Shown here: one piece after another, positions 1 to 9,283 of the stretch
How the letters are laid out: each line of letters starts with the position of its first letter
Numbering within the stretch: position 1 is the stretch's first letter
Assembly: GCF_900141875.1 (NCBI RefSeq)
Contig: NZ_FQZE01000022.1
Coordinates: 28,956-92,955 of the forward strand
Length of the DNA stretch: 64,000 nucleotides
DNA from: Tangfeifania diversioriginum
Lineage (GTDB): Bacteria; Bacteroidota; Bacteroidia; Bacteroidales; Prolixibacteraceae
Reading direction: 5' to 3'
The notes under the pieces: model-generated
Databases searched by the model: none
Told to the model about the DNA's origin: nothing
The model's input: only the letters and a program-made list of their open reading frames with translations
Translations under genes and position numbers: made by a program

Positions 1-2227
1 CCCCTTTCTTCGAACGGAAATTCATACCAAAAGAGAGATTGGCACGCGTTAACCTTCCCAGTTTGGCCAGTCCACTCTTTTCGTTCCAAACATATTTATG
101 AATTTTTTGGTAATCATCGTTTACCATGTAGGGGTCCAGCACACCTCCCATGTTGATGCTCACTCCCGCAACAGTTGTTCGTGCACGAATACTAATTGGA
201 GAAAGATTCAGCGAGTCGGCAATTAAATTATAGGAAGTCCCGAAACTCAGGTTGTCAATAATTTTCACCTTTCGTGTTTGTTGTTCGCCCTCGGTTTTGG
301 TGGTATCATTTGTGTCGAGCACCTTCATTTCGAGATTGTTATTCAATGAAAATGAAACTGAGCCCGATGCTCCCCGACCGGGCGAGCCGCCGTAAATACC
401 GCCGGCATTAACATCGAAATACTGCATGGTGGAGTCCACCATAACTTTCTGCCAATAGCCAAAACGCTCGGCACCAAAATCGGGGCGGTAACTAAAGCTC
501 ATGGAAGGCGACATTTTATGCCTGATACCTTTCACTTTCGAATTGGCGTTGCGAGGCAAAAACATCCCGTAAATATTTGTTGATGCGCTCACACTGTACG
601 AATAGTCGTAAACCCGGTTCAGACCGGTAATAGTGTCAACTTTCACCGCACTGGGGACCCCTGAAGGATTATCATAATCAGCTCCTTCATTGTACGTGTA
701 ATCGTATTTTTTAAAGTACCATTTTTCGTTGTAGCTGAACCCCGGACTGAAATTCACGTGGTTAAATAAATTAAAACTGGGCAATGCGATGGGAATATTG
801 TGCCGTATCCCGTTTTTCCAGTCGCGTGTAAACGATTGGTTCAGTATTTCCGATTGCTTGGCCGTTACCGAGTTTCGGAGGTTTCCGCTGTAATTAACCC
901 CCAGCTTTTCGTACCATTTAATGGCCCCGCTGCGGTTCTTTTTTCTGAAAGGGTAAATTTTTCCCATGCTGAATGTCATTTCGGGCAACGACAACGACAT
1001 GGTGGAGTCCCGTGAATTTTGTGAATGCCGCAGGTTAACCGACATATTAAATGGTGTATTTTCAAATTTCTTGGTAAATGAAACACTCGACGATTTTTGG
1101 GTACTCAGATATTCCCGTGACGAATAGGAATTTAATTTTTCATAACCGCTTGACGATAAATTCACGCTGGCCGAAAACGTCTGGTTCGGATTGGCTTTGG
1201 CATCCTGGCTGTGGTTCCAGCGCACTGAAAACTGTGGTGTCCTCCGGTAATCTTCCCGCCCTTTTTCGCCAAATACATTTACACTGTATTGCAGGTTCAT
1301 ACCCCCGCTAAACTTGTAGCGTTTCCGGTAATTGGTATTTAATTTTGAAGCCCATGAACCTTTGGAGTAAATATCGCCCTGCAACGCCAAATCGAAATAT
1401 TCGCTGGCTGCCCAGTAATACCCCCCGTCACGCAAAAAGAACCCGCGGTTTTGTTCTTCACCGTATGCCGGCACCAGTATTCCGGATGAATAAGTTGGTG
1501 CATTAGGAAAGTAACCAAACGGAAGAATAGGAAAATAGATTGGGAAATCTTCCAAAACCATATAGGCCGGGCCTGTAATTATTTTGTTATTTGATATTAC
1601 TTTCGCTTTGGTTAGATGCAGGTAAAAGTGAGGATGGTCGGCATCGCAGGTAGTGTATTTGCCCTTTCTCAAAATAAAAGCATCTTTCGAAATCTTTTTG
1701 GTTCGCTGGCTATGCACAAACCCATCGCCCTGCTCAGTAACCACCTCGGTAATAATCCCCTTTTCGGTTTCAAAGTTATACCGCAGTGTTTTGGATTCAA
1801 ACTCCTCGTTACCATCTTTAAAAATTGGTTTCTGCACCAGGGCCCCGGTGGAATCCTGGATACCTTCAGCATACACTTCCTTGGTTTCCAAATCGAGCTC
1901 GATGAAATAAGCCGACAATTCGATTTGCTGATAAGTAACTTTGGAATTGTTGTAGAGAAAAACCTTCTGCCCGTCGAAAGAAACGATAATTGAATCTTCG
2001 GCATTGTAATCGATGGGAGCTTCTATTACCGGAGCAACAATAGAATCAGCTGCAGTAGTATCAATTACTGTCCCTCCCATTTCCTGCAATGTGTCAACCT
2101 GAACGGCCTGATTGTAAACGGTGTCAGATTGCGGAATTTCCAATACAGGAGATAAACTTTCCGTTTTCTGACAAAAACCCAGCAGAGAAATAAATACGAA
2201 CAGGTATGTAAAAAGTATCTTATACAA
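1..2227 (-). CDS. lptD: LptD-like LPS-assembly outer-membrane protein (C-terminus beyond window)
   Basis: This gene reads leftward off the window edge, so about 742 N-terminal residues are visible. A hydrophobic signal peptide (MYKILFTYLFVFISLLGF) is followed by a soluble region containing GKYTTCDADHPHFY near residue 197, then a stretch rich in FP and YFP (VLEDFPIYFPILPFGYFPN). Both match the OstA/LptD signature around the conserved YTTC. The rest is alternating aromatic and polar residues typical of a beta-barrel. In the known family this protein inserts LPS into the outer membrane. No ATG is available: I chose TTG at 2227 because it directly precedes the signal peptide; an in-frame GTG at 2263 is the alternative. 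It is divergent from mlaD, another outer-membrane lipid gene. Confidence 0.75.
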   Translation of the reverse strand, partial: MYKILFTYLFVFISLLGFCQKTESLSPVLEIPQSDTVYNQAVQVDTLQEMGGTVIDTTAADSIVAPVIEAPIDYNAEDSIIVSFDGQKVFLYNNSKVTYQQIELSAYFIELDLETKEVYAEGIQDSTGALVQKPIFKDGNEEFESKTLRYNFETEKGIITEVVTEQGDGFVHSQRTKKISKDAFILRKGKYTTCDADHPHFYLHLTKAKVISNNKIITGPAYMVLEDFPIYFPILPFGYFPNAPTYSSGILVPAYGEEQNRGFFLRDGGYYWAASEYFDLALQGDIYSKGSWASKLNTNYRKRYKFSGGMNLQYSVNVFGEKGREDYRRTPQFSVRWNHSQDAKANPNQTFSASVNLSSSGYEKLNSYSSREYLSTQKSSSVSFTKKFENTPFNMSVNLRHSQNSRDSTMSLSLPEMTFSMGKIYPFRKKNRSGAIKWYEKLGVNYSGNLRNSVTAKQSEILNQSFTRDWKNGIRHNIPIALPSFNLFNHVNFSPGFSYNEKWYFKKYDYTYNEGADYDNPSGVPSAVKVDTITGLNRVYDYSYSVSASTNIYGMFLPRNANSKVKGIRHKMSPSMSFSYRPDFGAERFGYWQKVMVDSTMQYFDVNAGGIYGGSPGRGASGSVSFSLNNNLEMKVLDTNDTTKTEGEQQTRKVKIIDNLSFGTSYNLIADSLNLSPISIRARTTVAGVSINMGGVLDPYMVNDDYQKIHKYVWNEKSGLAKLGRLTRANLSFGMNFRSKKG

Positions 2228-2565
2228 AATGTTTTCTGAATTTAATGCTTCACCTAATGGCACGACGTGCAAAAATAAAAATAAGCCCTTTACTTGAACG
2301 CTAATAAATGCAAAATAAATTTAATATTTCTATTTTTGCCGGTAAATCAATTAGCCGGACAGCAAGGGGGAAAATTTACTGTTTGGTTTTCAAATTTGAA
2401 ATTATTAATAATGAAAAAATTACAGGTGTTTTAACATATTTTTTCATGAAAATCGGGGGATTTTAAATACCATTTTAAGTCTGAAAACAATTCACTTCTT
2501 CGCCTTCTCAAAAGAACAATGAATTAATATCTGAGAAAAACACCTTCAGAAAAATGTAATTCCTG

Positions 2566-2597
2566 ATTGAATTGCCTAATTTTACCCTATATTTTTG
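2566..2597 (+). promoter_or_regulatory. Bacteroidota-type promoter for mlaD
   Basis: ATTG at 2566-2569, a 20-base spacer and TATTTTTG at 2590-2597 fit the Bacteroidota sigma-ABfr pattern TTTG-N19/20-TAnnTTTG. Transcription would begin near 2604, which supports ATG 2613 as the mlaD start and excludes the in-frame TTG at 2595, which lies inside the -7 box. A second TATTTTTG at 2331-2338 lacks a convincing -33 partner. I see nothing else in the 2228-2565 spacer. Confidence 0.45.
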
Positions 2598-2612
2598 AAA
2601 AAATTAAACAGT

Positions 2613-3869
2613 ATGAATATTTCAAAATACACGAAACTGGGAATTTTGATAGTGATATCCATCACAATTTTAATATGGGGATTGAGCTATCTGAAAGGCA
2701 ATGATATTTTTCAGAAATCAAACGACTACCATGTCATATACGAACGTGTTGACGGGCTTTCGAAATCAAATGATGTAATTCTCAGCGGGTATAAAATCGG
2801 GCAGGTGAAAAATATTGCCTTCACACAGGGTAACCGAAGCTATTTGCGGGTAACTTTCACCATTGATTCGGACATAAAAATACCTGTTAACTCTGTGGCT
2901 CAGATAGTGAGCAGCGATTTGATGGGAACCCGGTCGATTAAACTGAACATGACCGATGAAAATGAGTTTTACCAGCCCAACGACACCATACCAGGAGATA
3001 TTGAAAGCGATTTAAAAGAACAGGTGAGCATGCAGGTGCTGCCCATAAAAAATAAAGCCGAAGAATTACTGAGCACAATCGACTCTGCCATAACCATTTT
3101 AACCGTAATTTTCAACGAAGATGCCCGCCAAAACCTTTCTGAAAGTTTTGAGAATATTAACCGCACCATCGAAAACCTGGAACAAACTACTTCCGACTTG
3201 CAAGTTTTTGTTTCTACTGAAAAAGAAAGTGTGGGAAACATCATCACGAACATGGACAGCATCACCACTGCTTTCAACCGAAATACTGCCGAGCTGGAAA
3301 AAACCCTGCAAAACATAGCCCAATTCAGCGACACACTGGCCCAAATGCCAATTACCCCTGTGCTGACAAATATACTGGAAGCCTCAAACAAAATCAATTC
3401 GGTACTTGCCAAACTCGAAAGCACCGACAATTCAGCCGGCCTCCTCCTTAACGACGACGAACTCTATGCTTCCATTACTACGCTTTCTGCCGATTTGAGT
3501 TCATTAATAAGAGACATCAGGATAAACCCGGAACGTTACCTTCAGTTTTCAGCCATCGACCTGGGTAAAAATGTGTACATCAATGCCAGCGGAGATGCAG
3601 CAGAAGAAAACATTGTATTTAAAGTACACCTTGTTTCAAGTGAAAATAAAATTCCGCTCGATGCTGACCATTTTAAAGGACTTGGCCCAATTGAAGAGTA
3701 CGAAGCCAGTGGAGCTTATTCTTATCTTGCTGGTGAATCACATTCGTATGCCGAAATAGCAGAATTGCATGTTAAGGCTACAGACAAATTTCCGGATGCA
3801 ACCATTGTCGCATTCAAAAACGGACGGTTGATAAAATTAGAAAAAGCACTAAAATCATTAAAGAAATAA
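2613..3869 (+). CDS. mlaD: MlaD/MCE-domain lipid transport protein
   Basis: This is a 418-residue protein with one N-terminal membrane anchor (about residues 7-25) followed by an MCE domain (about 35-115). The domain shows the typical VDGLSKSNDVILSGYKIGQV and SDLMGTRSIKLN segments. The long C-terminal part is predicted helical with many Asn, Thr and Glu residues, like the periplasmic needle region of MCE proteins. Family members bind phospholipids and move them between inner and outer membranes with an MlaEF-type ABC transporter. No mlaE or mlaF is next to it here. At 418 residues it is longer than E. coli MlaD (about 180) but usual for Bacteroidota. Start ATG 2613 was preferred over TTG 2595 because of the promoter overlap. 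Confidence 0.85.
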   Translation: MNISKYTKLGILIVISITILIWGLSYLKGNDIFQKSNDYHVIYERVDGLSKSNDVILSGYKIGQVKNIAFTQGNRSYLRVTFTIDSDIKIPVNSVAQIVSSDLMGTRSIKLNMTDENEFYQPNDTIPGDIESDLKEQVSMQVLPIKNKAEELLSTIDSAITILTVIFNEDARQNLSESFENINRTIENLEQTTSDLQVFVSTEKESVGNIITNMDSITTAFNRNTAELEKTLQNIAQFSDTLAQMPITPVLTNILEASNKINSVLAKLESTDNSAGLLLNDDELYASITTLSADLSSLIRDIRINPERYLQFSAIDLGKNVYINASGDAAEENIVFKVHLVSSENKIPLDADHFKGLGPIEEYEASGAYSYLAGESHSYAEIAELHVKATDKFPDATIVAFKNGRLIKLEKALKSLKK

Positions 3870-4152
3870 ACAACGGAGCGTTAATATACTTGTAAATACA
3901 AGTTAAAACCCGATCACTACCAACCAGATAGCCTGCTAACTATCAAAATGTTAAACACAATCAATTGGATATCAACAGATTATTAATTTTAAAAAATATT
4001 CAACTTTTAATCCCCTCAAATAGAAACCGATAAAACATTTCCGAAAAAGTCAAGCCCAAATCCATTTTTTTTTAAACTTTTTTTTAGCAAATTTTGCTTT
4101 CGGGAATTAAAAGGGAATTTTTTGTAGAACCTCAAAAATCCAACCAGATTAA

Positions 4153-5586
4153 ATGAGTAAGGAACATATTTCGGCCTGGGAAAAATGCCTCAACATTATC
4201 AGAGATAATGTGCCAGGCAGCAGTTTTAAAACTTGGTTTGAACCAATAGTACCCGTCAAACTCGACAACAAAGTACTAACGATTCAAGTGCCCAGTGCAT
4301 TTTTTTATGAGTATCTCGAAGAACAGTTTATTGACATTCTTCGAAAAACACTGCGCATGGTTTTAGGCACCGGTGCCAAGCTGGAGTATAATGTAGTAAT
4401 GGGTGGCGACACACAAACAAATGGCTCACCCTATACTGTAAGCTATCCAACCAACAACAACTCAAAAATTCAAAACCAGCCGTTAAATATTCCGCTGAAA
4501 GCAGATGAAAAAAAATCCATAAAAAATCCGTTTATAATTCCCGGCATACAGAAACTGCAGATTGACCCGCAGCTCAAAGCCGATAATACATTTGATAATT
4601 TTATTGAAGGCGACTGCAACCGGCTGGCACGAAGCGCAGGCTATGCTGTTGCCCGTAATCCCGGCGGAACCGCTTTCAACCCGTTAATGATTTACGGAAA
4701 CTCAGGGCTAGGCAAGACACACCTGGGGCAAGCCATTGGCATTGAAGTAAAAGAAAATATGCCGGACAAAGTGGTGCTTTATGTAAATGCCAATAAATTT
4801 CAAACCCAATTTACCGAAGCAACGCGCAACAACAACCGGAACGATTTCCTGCATTTCTACCAGATGATTGACGTACTGATCCTGGACGACGTGCACGAAT
4901 TTGCCGGCAAAGAAAAAACGCAGGAAACCTTTTTCCATATTTTCAACCACCTGCACCAAACCGGAAAACAACTCATTTTAACCTCGGATAAACCGCCCAT
5001 TGAGCTGAAAGGCATGGAACAACGGCTTTTGTCGCGGTTTAAATGGGGGCTCACAGCCGACCTGCAAACACCCGATTTTGAAACCCGGATGGAAATCCTG
5101 CGCCGGAAAGTTTACAACGACGGCATTTCGTTATCCGACGAAGTGCTTGAATACATTGCCTCGCACGTAAATAATAATGTGCGCGAACTGGAAGGAGCAC
5201 TTGTTTCGCTACTGGCCCAGTCGATGCTGAACAAACGCGAGATTACGATCGACCTTACTGCCAAACTGATCAACAAACTGGTAAAGAATTCACACAGGGA
5301 ACTGTCAATTGAATACATTTCGAAAGTAGTGTGCGATTACTTTAATATGCCGGTGGAGTCGCTGCAGACCAAAACACGTAAACGTGAAATTGTACAGGCC
5401 AGGCAAATCACCATGTTCTTTTCAAAAAGTCTTACCAAATATTCGCTGGCAAGTATTGGTGCGCAAATAGGAAATAAAGACCACGCCACCGTGCTGCACG
5501 CCTGCAAAACGGTAAATAACCTAAAAGATACCGACAAAAATTTCCGGCAATACGTTGAAGATATCGAAAAGAAATTAACGATGTAA
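4153..5586 (+). CDS. dnaA: Chromosomal replication initiator DnaA
   Basis: The product is 477 residues, normal for DnaA. Domain I is at residues 1-90 and a low-complexity Asn-rich linker at about 95-125. The AAA+ domain has Walker A GNSGLGKTHLGQA near residue 185 and Walker B LILDDVHEF near 243. The box VII arginine region GMEQRLLSRFKWGL follows. The C-terminal domain IV has the signature DHATVLHACKTVN near 443, which contacts the DnaA box. DnaA unwinds oriC and loads the helicase; it also acts as a transcription factor. The 283-bp upstream spacer is AT-rich with long T runs, but I saw no cluster of TTATCCACA boxes, so no origin is claimed. Confidence 0.97.
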   Translation: MSKEHISAWEKCLNIIRDNVPGSSFKTWFEPIVPVKLDNKVLTIQVPSAFFYEYLEEQFIDILRKTLRMVLGTGAKLEYNVVMGGDTQTNGSPYTVSYPTNNNSKIQNQPLNIPLKADEKKSIKNPFIIPGIQKLQIDPQLKADNTFDNFIEGDCNRLARSAGYAVARNPGGTAFNPLMIYGNSGLGKTHLGQAIGIEVKENMPDKVVLYVNANKFQTQFTEATRNNNRNDFLHFYQMIDVLILDDVHEFAGKEKTQETFFHIFNHLHQTGKQLILTSDKPPIELKGMEQRLLSRFKWGLTADLQTPDFETRMEILRRKVYNDGISLSDEVLEYIASHVNNNVRELEGALVSLLAQSMLNKREITIDLTAKLINKLVKNSHRELSIEYISKVVCDYFNMPVESLQTKTRKREIVQARQITMFFSKSLTKYSLASIGAQIGNKDHATVLHACKTVNNLKDTDKNFRQYVEDIEKKLTM

Positions 5587-5633
5587 CCAACCGGGCAGGA
5601 ACCAAAATTCCTGCCTTTTTTAATCCATCCTAC

Positions 5634-6491
5634 ATGATTTATCTGTTAGCAAGCATCATATCTTCAGCTGCAATTTATGTCATTTTCAGATGGGCAAAAA
5701 ATTACAACTGCAAACTGAATGCCCTGATAACCATGAATTACCTCGTGGCAACAGTTCTGGGCTTTGGGTTTCTGCTTCGTTTCAATATTCAGCCTTTTTT
5801 TGAAAATAACCACTGGCTGCCTTATGGAGTAATACTGGGGATAATGTACATTCTCATGTTTTTCCTGATAGGCACTTCGTCGCAAAAAGCAGGAATAACC
5901 GTCACCACGCTGGCCAATAAACTGTCGCTGGTATTTCCGGTTTTCTTTTCGCTGTTCTGGTTCAACGAGCAAATTACCACGTTAAAATATTTTGGAATTG
6001 CCGGAGCATTTGCCGCCGTTCTGCTGACACTCTACAAAAAAGACATCAAAAAAACCAATCGCTTTTATTTTGTTTTACCCATTGCCATTTTTCTGGGCAG
6101 TGGTTTTATCGATTCATTTATAAAATACGTTCAGGCCCTGCAAATAAACGACCAGCTATCGGCAGCCTATTCTTCATTTGTATTTTTTACAGCTTTCATT
6201 TTCGGCGTACTAATCACTTTTTCCAAAAGTATAAACCGGAAACCAACCCTGCACACTCCAACTCTGCTTTTAGGTGCTTTGCTCGGGATGGCTAATTTTG
6301 GTTCGCTTTATTTTATACTGCAGGCGCTCAACCGAAGTAACCTGGAAAGCTCGCTGGTTTTTGCACTCAACAACATGATGGTTGTAGCGCTTTCGGCATT
6401 GCTCGGTTTTTTTATTTTTAAAGAAAAACTGAACCGGTTAAATATTGCCGGAATTGTGCTGGCTATTTTAAGTTTGTATATTTTACTGTAA
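5634..6491 (+). CDS. EamA/DMT-family membrane transporter
   Basis: This 285-residue protein is almost entirely hydrophobic, with about ten predicted membrane helices. It starts directly in the first helix (MIYLLASIISSAAIYVIF) and ends in one. The two-fold repeat and the conserved GxxxA/N-rich helices fit the drug/metabolite transporter superfamily, whose members export or import small metabolites; the substrate cannot be read from sequence. The gene follows dnaA by 47 bp and overlaps the next gene's ATG by one base, so it is probably cotranscribed with the YigZ gene. Confidence 0.8.
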   Translation: MIYLLASIISSAAIYVIFRWAKNYNCKLNALITMNYLVATVLGFGFLLRFNIQPFFENNHWLPYGVILGIMYILMFFLIGTSSQKAGITVTTLANKLSLVFPVFFSLFWFNEQITTLKYFGIAGAFAAVLLTLYKKDIKKTNRFYFVLPIAIFLGSGFIDSFIKYVQALQINDQLSAAYSSFVFFTAFIFGVLITFSKSINRKPTLHTPTLLLGALLGMANFGSLYFILQALNRSNLESSLVFALNNMMVVALSALLGFFIFKEKLNRLNIAGIVLAILSLYILL

Positions 6492-7093
6492 TGGAAGATA
6501 CCTATAAAACCATAGCGGCCAAAAGCGAAGGTTACTTCAAAGACAAAGGGAGTAAATTTATTGCCTATGCCTGCCCGGTGAGCAACGAAGACGAGATAAA
6601 GGAAATTCTTACAGAAATAAAAAAGGAACACCATAACGCGCGTCACCACTGTTATGCCTGGCGACTGGGAACAGAAGAAATCACCTGGCGGGCCAACGAC
6701 GACGGGGAACCTTCCTCAACAGCCGGACGGCCTATCCTGGGGCAGTTGCAAAGTTTTGATGTCACCAACGTTTTTATTGTGGTAGTACGCTACTTTGGCG
6801 GAACGCTGCTCGGCACAAGCGGACTTATAAATGCTTACAAAACTGCTGCTGCCGATGCCCTCAGCAGCGCCCGGATTGTTACCAAAACCATCAAAGTAAA
6901 ATTCAAACTTCATTTTACCTATCCGCACATGAACGATGTGATGCAGATAATAAAGCAGGAAAATCTGAATATTGTTGACACACAGTTCGAAATTGAATGC
7001 GATCTGTTTTTCACCGTGCGAAAATCGGAAGCCGGAAGAATCGAAAAAAAATTTCAAAATTATTATGGAGCAGAGATTGAACAAATTGGCTGA
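6491..7093 (+). CDS. yigZ: YigZ/IMPACT-family protein (UPF0029)
   Basis: This is a 200-residue protein. The IMPACT-N domain (about residues 15-125) carries AWRLGTEEITWRANDDGEPSSTAGRPIL and VRYFGGTLLGTSGLINAY, which are diagnostic for YigZ/UPF0029. A ferredoxin-like C-terminal half (DUF1949-like) follows. Eukaryotic IMPACT regulates GCN2 and binds ribosomes; the bacterial function is poorly defined, with a proposed link to translation or proline peptides. The ATG overlaps the stop of the upstream transporter by one base (TAATG), which implies translational coupling. Confidence 0.9.
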   Translation: MEDTYKTIAAKSEGYFKDKGSKFIAYACPVSNEDEIKEILTEIKKEHHNARHHCYAWRLGTEEITWRANDDGEPSSTAGRPILGQLQSFDVTNVFIVVVRYFGGTLLGTSGLINAYKTAAADALSSARIVTKTIKVKFKLHFTYPHMNDVMQIIKQENLNIVDTQFEIECDLFFTVRKSEAGRIEKKFQNYYGAEIEQIG

Positions 7094-7127
7094 GCTGTTA
7101 ATAAAAAGCTGAAAAAAGTTCATTCAG

Positions 7128-7162
7128 TTCGCAGGTAATCTGCTTATTTCATTTTAATTTTG
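7128..7162 (+). promoter_or_regulatory. Candidate pyrBI promoter
   Basis: TAATTTTG at 7155-7162 is an exact TAnnTTTG -7 element. The best -33 candidate is TTCG at 7128-7131, at a loose 23-base spacing. Transcription would begin near 7169 and give a leader of about 230 nt before pyrB. Confidence 0.4.
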
Positions 7163-7321
7163 AGTTTTATGATGAAATGCCAAATTATCAGTCATCAACA
7201 AATCTGCAGGGTGCAATTTTACCCGGCAAGCATTTATCATCCCCGGCATTTTATCGTTTTTTTACATAACCGGATTAAAACAGGTTTTAAAGAAAAGGTG
7301 ATTTTACTTTTTCAACAAACG

Positions 7322-7363
7322 AAAAGCCAATATTTTATTTTTTTGAAATATTGGCTTTTTTTT
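7322..7363 (+). terminator. Leader terminator/attenuator hairpin before pyrB
   Basis: Arms 7322-7335 (AAAAGCCAATATTT) and 7346-7359 (AAATATTGGCTTTT) pair perfectly over 14 bp and run into eight T residues (7356-7363). The pyrB ATG is only 36 bases downstream and on the same strand. The structure must therefore either end the yigZ transcript or, if the 7155 promoter is real, act as an attenuator in the pyrB leader. U-rich stretches (about 7256-7264 and 7303-7314) precede it. Confidence 0.65.
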
Positions 7364-7398
7364 GAAACAGAAATTTATGACCATCAATTTATAAGAAT

Positions 7399-8307
7399 AT
7401 GAAGCGAGATTTAATTTCAATTACAGACTATTCGAAGGAAGAATACCTGAAAATTATGGACCTGGCTGCTGAGTTCGAAAAGAACCCGAACCAGGATCTG
7501 TTAAAAGGGAAAGTGGTTGCATCCCTTTTTTTTGAGCCATCAACCCGTACCCGGTTAAGTTTTGAAACCGCAATTAACCGCCTCGGCGGTAAAATTGTCG
7601 GTTTTGCCGATCCACAAAATTCAAGTTCCACCAAAGGTGAAACGCTGCACGATACCATAAAAATGGTAAGCAACTATGCCGATTTGATTGTAATGCGCCA
7701 TCCGCTGGAAGGAGCGGCACGTTATGCCGCCGAGGTTTCACCCGTACCGATCATCAATGCAGGCGACGGGGCCAATCAGCACCCCACGCAAACCCTGCTC
7801 GACATGTATTCCATTTTAAAAACACAGGGAACGTTCGATAACCTCAACATTTTTATGGTTGGCGACCTGAAATACGGCCGCACCGTGCATTCGTTGCTTA
7901 TGGCCATGTCGCAGTTCGACACCCCGATTTTCAACTTTATTGCCCCGGCAGAGTTGCAAATGCCCGAAGAGTATAAAATGTTCCTCAGGGAAAATGATAT
8001 CCGGTATTTTGAACATCGCGAATTTACCGACATCATCAGCGAAGCCGACATTATTTATATGACCCGCGTGCAAAAAGAGCGCTTTTCAGATCCCATGGAA
8101 TATGAGCAGGTGAAAAATATTTACATCCTCCGCAATTCGATGCTCGAAAATACCAAGCCCAACATGAAGATTCTTCATCCGCTGCCACGGGTCAACGAAA
8201 TTCATACAGATGTGGACAAAAACGAAAAAGCCTACTATTTCACACAGGCTTTAAACGGAATGTACACCCGCGAAGCCATTATCACACACATTATGAACCT
8301 TAAATAA
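7399..8307 (+). CDS. pyrB: Aspartate carbamoyltransferase catalytic subunit
   Basis: The product is 302 residues, standard for PyrB. The carbamoyl-phosphate motif [12 protein letters not shown] lies at about residues 48-59. [11 protein letters not shown] (about 130) and the C-terminal HPLPRVNEI (aspartate loop) are intact. It condenses carbamoyl phosphate with aspartate in the committed step of pyrimidine synthesis. pyrI follows after 7 bp, so a dodecameric allosteric enzyme is expected. The start ATG overlaps the TGA of an upstream in-frame leader reading frame (ATGA). Confidence 0.97.
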   Translation: MKRDLISITDYSKEEYLKIMDLAAEFEKNPNQDLLKGKVVASLFFEPSTRTRLSFETAINRLGGKIVGFADPQNSSSTKGETLHDTIKMVSNYADLIVMRHPLEGAARYAAEVSPVPIINAGDGANQHPTQTLLDMYSILKTQGTFDNLNIFMVGDLKYGRTVHSLLMAMSQFDTPIFNFIAPAELQMPEEYKMFLRENDIRYFEHREFTDIISEADIIYMTRVQKERFSDPMEYEQVKNIYILRNSMLENTKPNMKILHPLPRVNEIHTDVDKNEKAYYFTQALNGMYTREAIITHIMNLK

Positions 8308-8314
8308 GCAAGCC

Positions 8315-8788
8315 ATGAGTAACGATACAACAAAAAAGAAGCTGAAACTTAAAGTAAGTGCAATTAAAGAAGGCACGGTAATCGACCACATCCCGGCCCA
8401 AAATTTATTCAAGGTAATAACCATCCTCGGCCTCGATAAAATTGAAAACCAGATTACCTTTGGCACCAACCTCGAAAGCCAGAAACTGGGTAGCAAGGCC
8501 ATCATTAAAGTTTCCGACAAGTTTTTTGAAAACGACGAAATCAATAAAATTGCCCTGATAGCACCCGATGCCAAACTCAACATTATAAGAGACTACGAAG
8601 TGGTGGAGAAAAAAATTGTAAAGGCACCTGAAATTATTAAAGGCATTGTAAAATGTTTTAACCCGAAATGCATAACAAACAACGAAAAAGTTACCACTTG
8701 CTTTAAAGTCCTCTCTACTTCGCCCGTTACCCTAAGGTGCCGGTATTGCGAAAAAATGACAATCGGGGAACAAATGAGAATGCTGTAA
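8315..8788 (+). CDS. pyrI: Aspartate carbamoyltransferase regulatory subunit
   Basis: The product is 157 residues. The N-terminal nucleotide-binding domain includes TVIDHIPAQNLFKVITIL, where CTP or ATP binds in the known family. The C-terminal zinc domain has C114, C119, C142 and C145 (CFNPKC and CRYCEK), which coordinate structural zinc and contact PyrB. It confers CTP feedback inhibition. It is cotranscribed with pyrB. Confidence 0.96.
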   Translation: MSNDTTKKKLKLKVSAIKEGTVIDHIPAQNLFKVITILGLDKIENQITFGTNLESQKLGSKAIIKVSDKFFENDEINKIALIAPDAKLNIIRDYEVVEKKIVKAPEIIKGIVKCFNPKCITNNEKVTTCFKVLSTSPVTLRCRYCEKMTIGEQMRML

Positions 8789-8871
8789 TTTCCGGCAATA
8801 AGCTTAAAATGAACTACGTCTGCTACATCCTGTTCAGAATTAAAATTTTCCCCAAAATGATTGAACTAAAT

Positions 8872-8904
8872 TTTCACGGGCAGACGTAATTTTTTATATA
8901 TTTG
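8872..8904 (+). promoter_or_regulatory. Promoter of tRNA-Leu
   Basis: TATATTTG at 8897-8904 is an exact -7 element. TTTC at 8872-8875 with 21-base spacing is a near-consensus -33. The predicted start near 8911 lies 32 bases before the tRNA. Confidence 0.5.
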
Positions 8905-8942
8905 CACCTCGATTTCCGGAATGGAGAACGTTCTTTACAAAA

Positions 8943-9026
8943 GCCCAGTTGGCGGAATTGGTAGACGCGCTAGTTTCAGGGACTAGTGTCCTCTTGGACG
9001 TGAAGGTTCGAGTCCTTTACTGGGCA
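8943..9026 (+). tRNA. tRNA-Leu (anticodon CAG)
   Basis: Acceptor stem GCCCAGT pairs with ACTGGGC, discriminator A is at 9026 and CCA is not encoded. The D arm is TGGCGGAATTGGTAGACGCG. The anticodon stem CTAGT/ACTAG encloses TTCAGGG, which gives anticodon CAG (reads CUG). A long variable arm (class II) and the T-arm GGTTCGAGTCC are present. Its 3' side borders the low-GC gene island. Confidence 0.97.
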
Positions 9027-9061
9027 CGTTTTTGAATTCAAAAGGAATCAAAAAAAAATCA

Positions 9062-9095
9062 AAAGCACTTAAAATCAACGTTTTAGGTGCTTTTT
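9062..9095. terminator. Bidirectional terminator between tRNA-Leu and island operon
   Basis: Arms 9062-9074 (AAAGCACTTAAAA) and 9081-9093 (TTTTAGGTGCTTT) pair with one G-T pair and are flanked by A and T runs on both sides. It can serve the tRNA on the plus strand and the island operon on the minus strand, whose last codons overlap the right arm. Confidence 0.7.
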
Positions 9096-9278
9096 CTTAC
9101 CCGGTAAATCTACATCCAATTCAAAATCGGGTAGGTCTAAATAAGTCTTTGGCAAGTCGAGTTCAAAATCCTCTGGGATATCAATAAGTTCTTTTTCCAT
9201 TTTCTCAAATTCCCTATCCAGTTCATCAGAATTTATTTTTTTTTCTGATTCATTTCCAAATTCTCTAACTTTACTCAT
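9075..9278 (-). CDS. Small acidic protein of unknown function (island gene D)
   Basis: This is a 67-residue, highly charged soluble protein. It contains FEKMEKELIDIPEDFELDLP and a run of D/L/P repeats (LPKTYLDLPDFELDVDLP), then a basic tail (GKKKHLKR). I recognise no family. Its start lies 5 bp after the stop of the two-TM protein gene on the same strand, so it is the last gene of a four-gene operon. The acidic composition and position would suit a partner or neutraliser of a basic membrane-active protein, but that is only inference. Confidence 0.6.
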   Translation of the reverse strand: MSKVREFGNESEKKINSDELDREFEKMEKELIDIPEDFELDLPKTYLDLPDFELDVDLPGKKKHLKR

Positions 9279-9283
9279 GATTT

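Noticed and set aside
1078..1311. Plus-strand reading frames between 800 and 2000
   Set aside because: All lie antisense to the LptD-like coding sequence, which has the YTTCD and barrel signatures.
3870..4152. Replication origin next to dnaA
   Set aside because: AT-rich with long T runs but no cluster of TTATCCACA-like boxes was seen; in Bacteroidota dnaA and oriC need not be adjacent.
7160..7402. 80-residue reading frame between yigZ and pyrB as an ordinary gene
   Set aside because: It starts within the candidate -7 box, is rich in Phe/Ile/His without a fold-like pattern and runs through a terminator hairpin. I keep it only as a possible leader peptide.
8943..9026. tRNA-Leu as integration site (attB) of the low-GC island
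   Set aside because: No integrase gene and no second copy of the tRNA 3' end (GTTCGAGTCC...) was found at the far side of the island, so site-specific integration is not supported.
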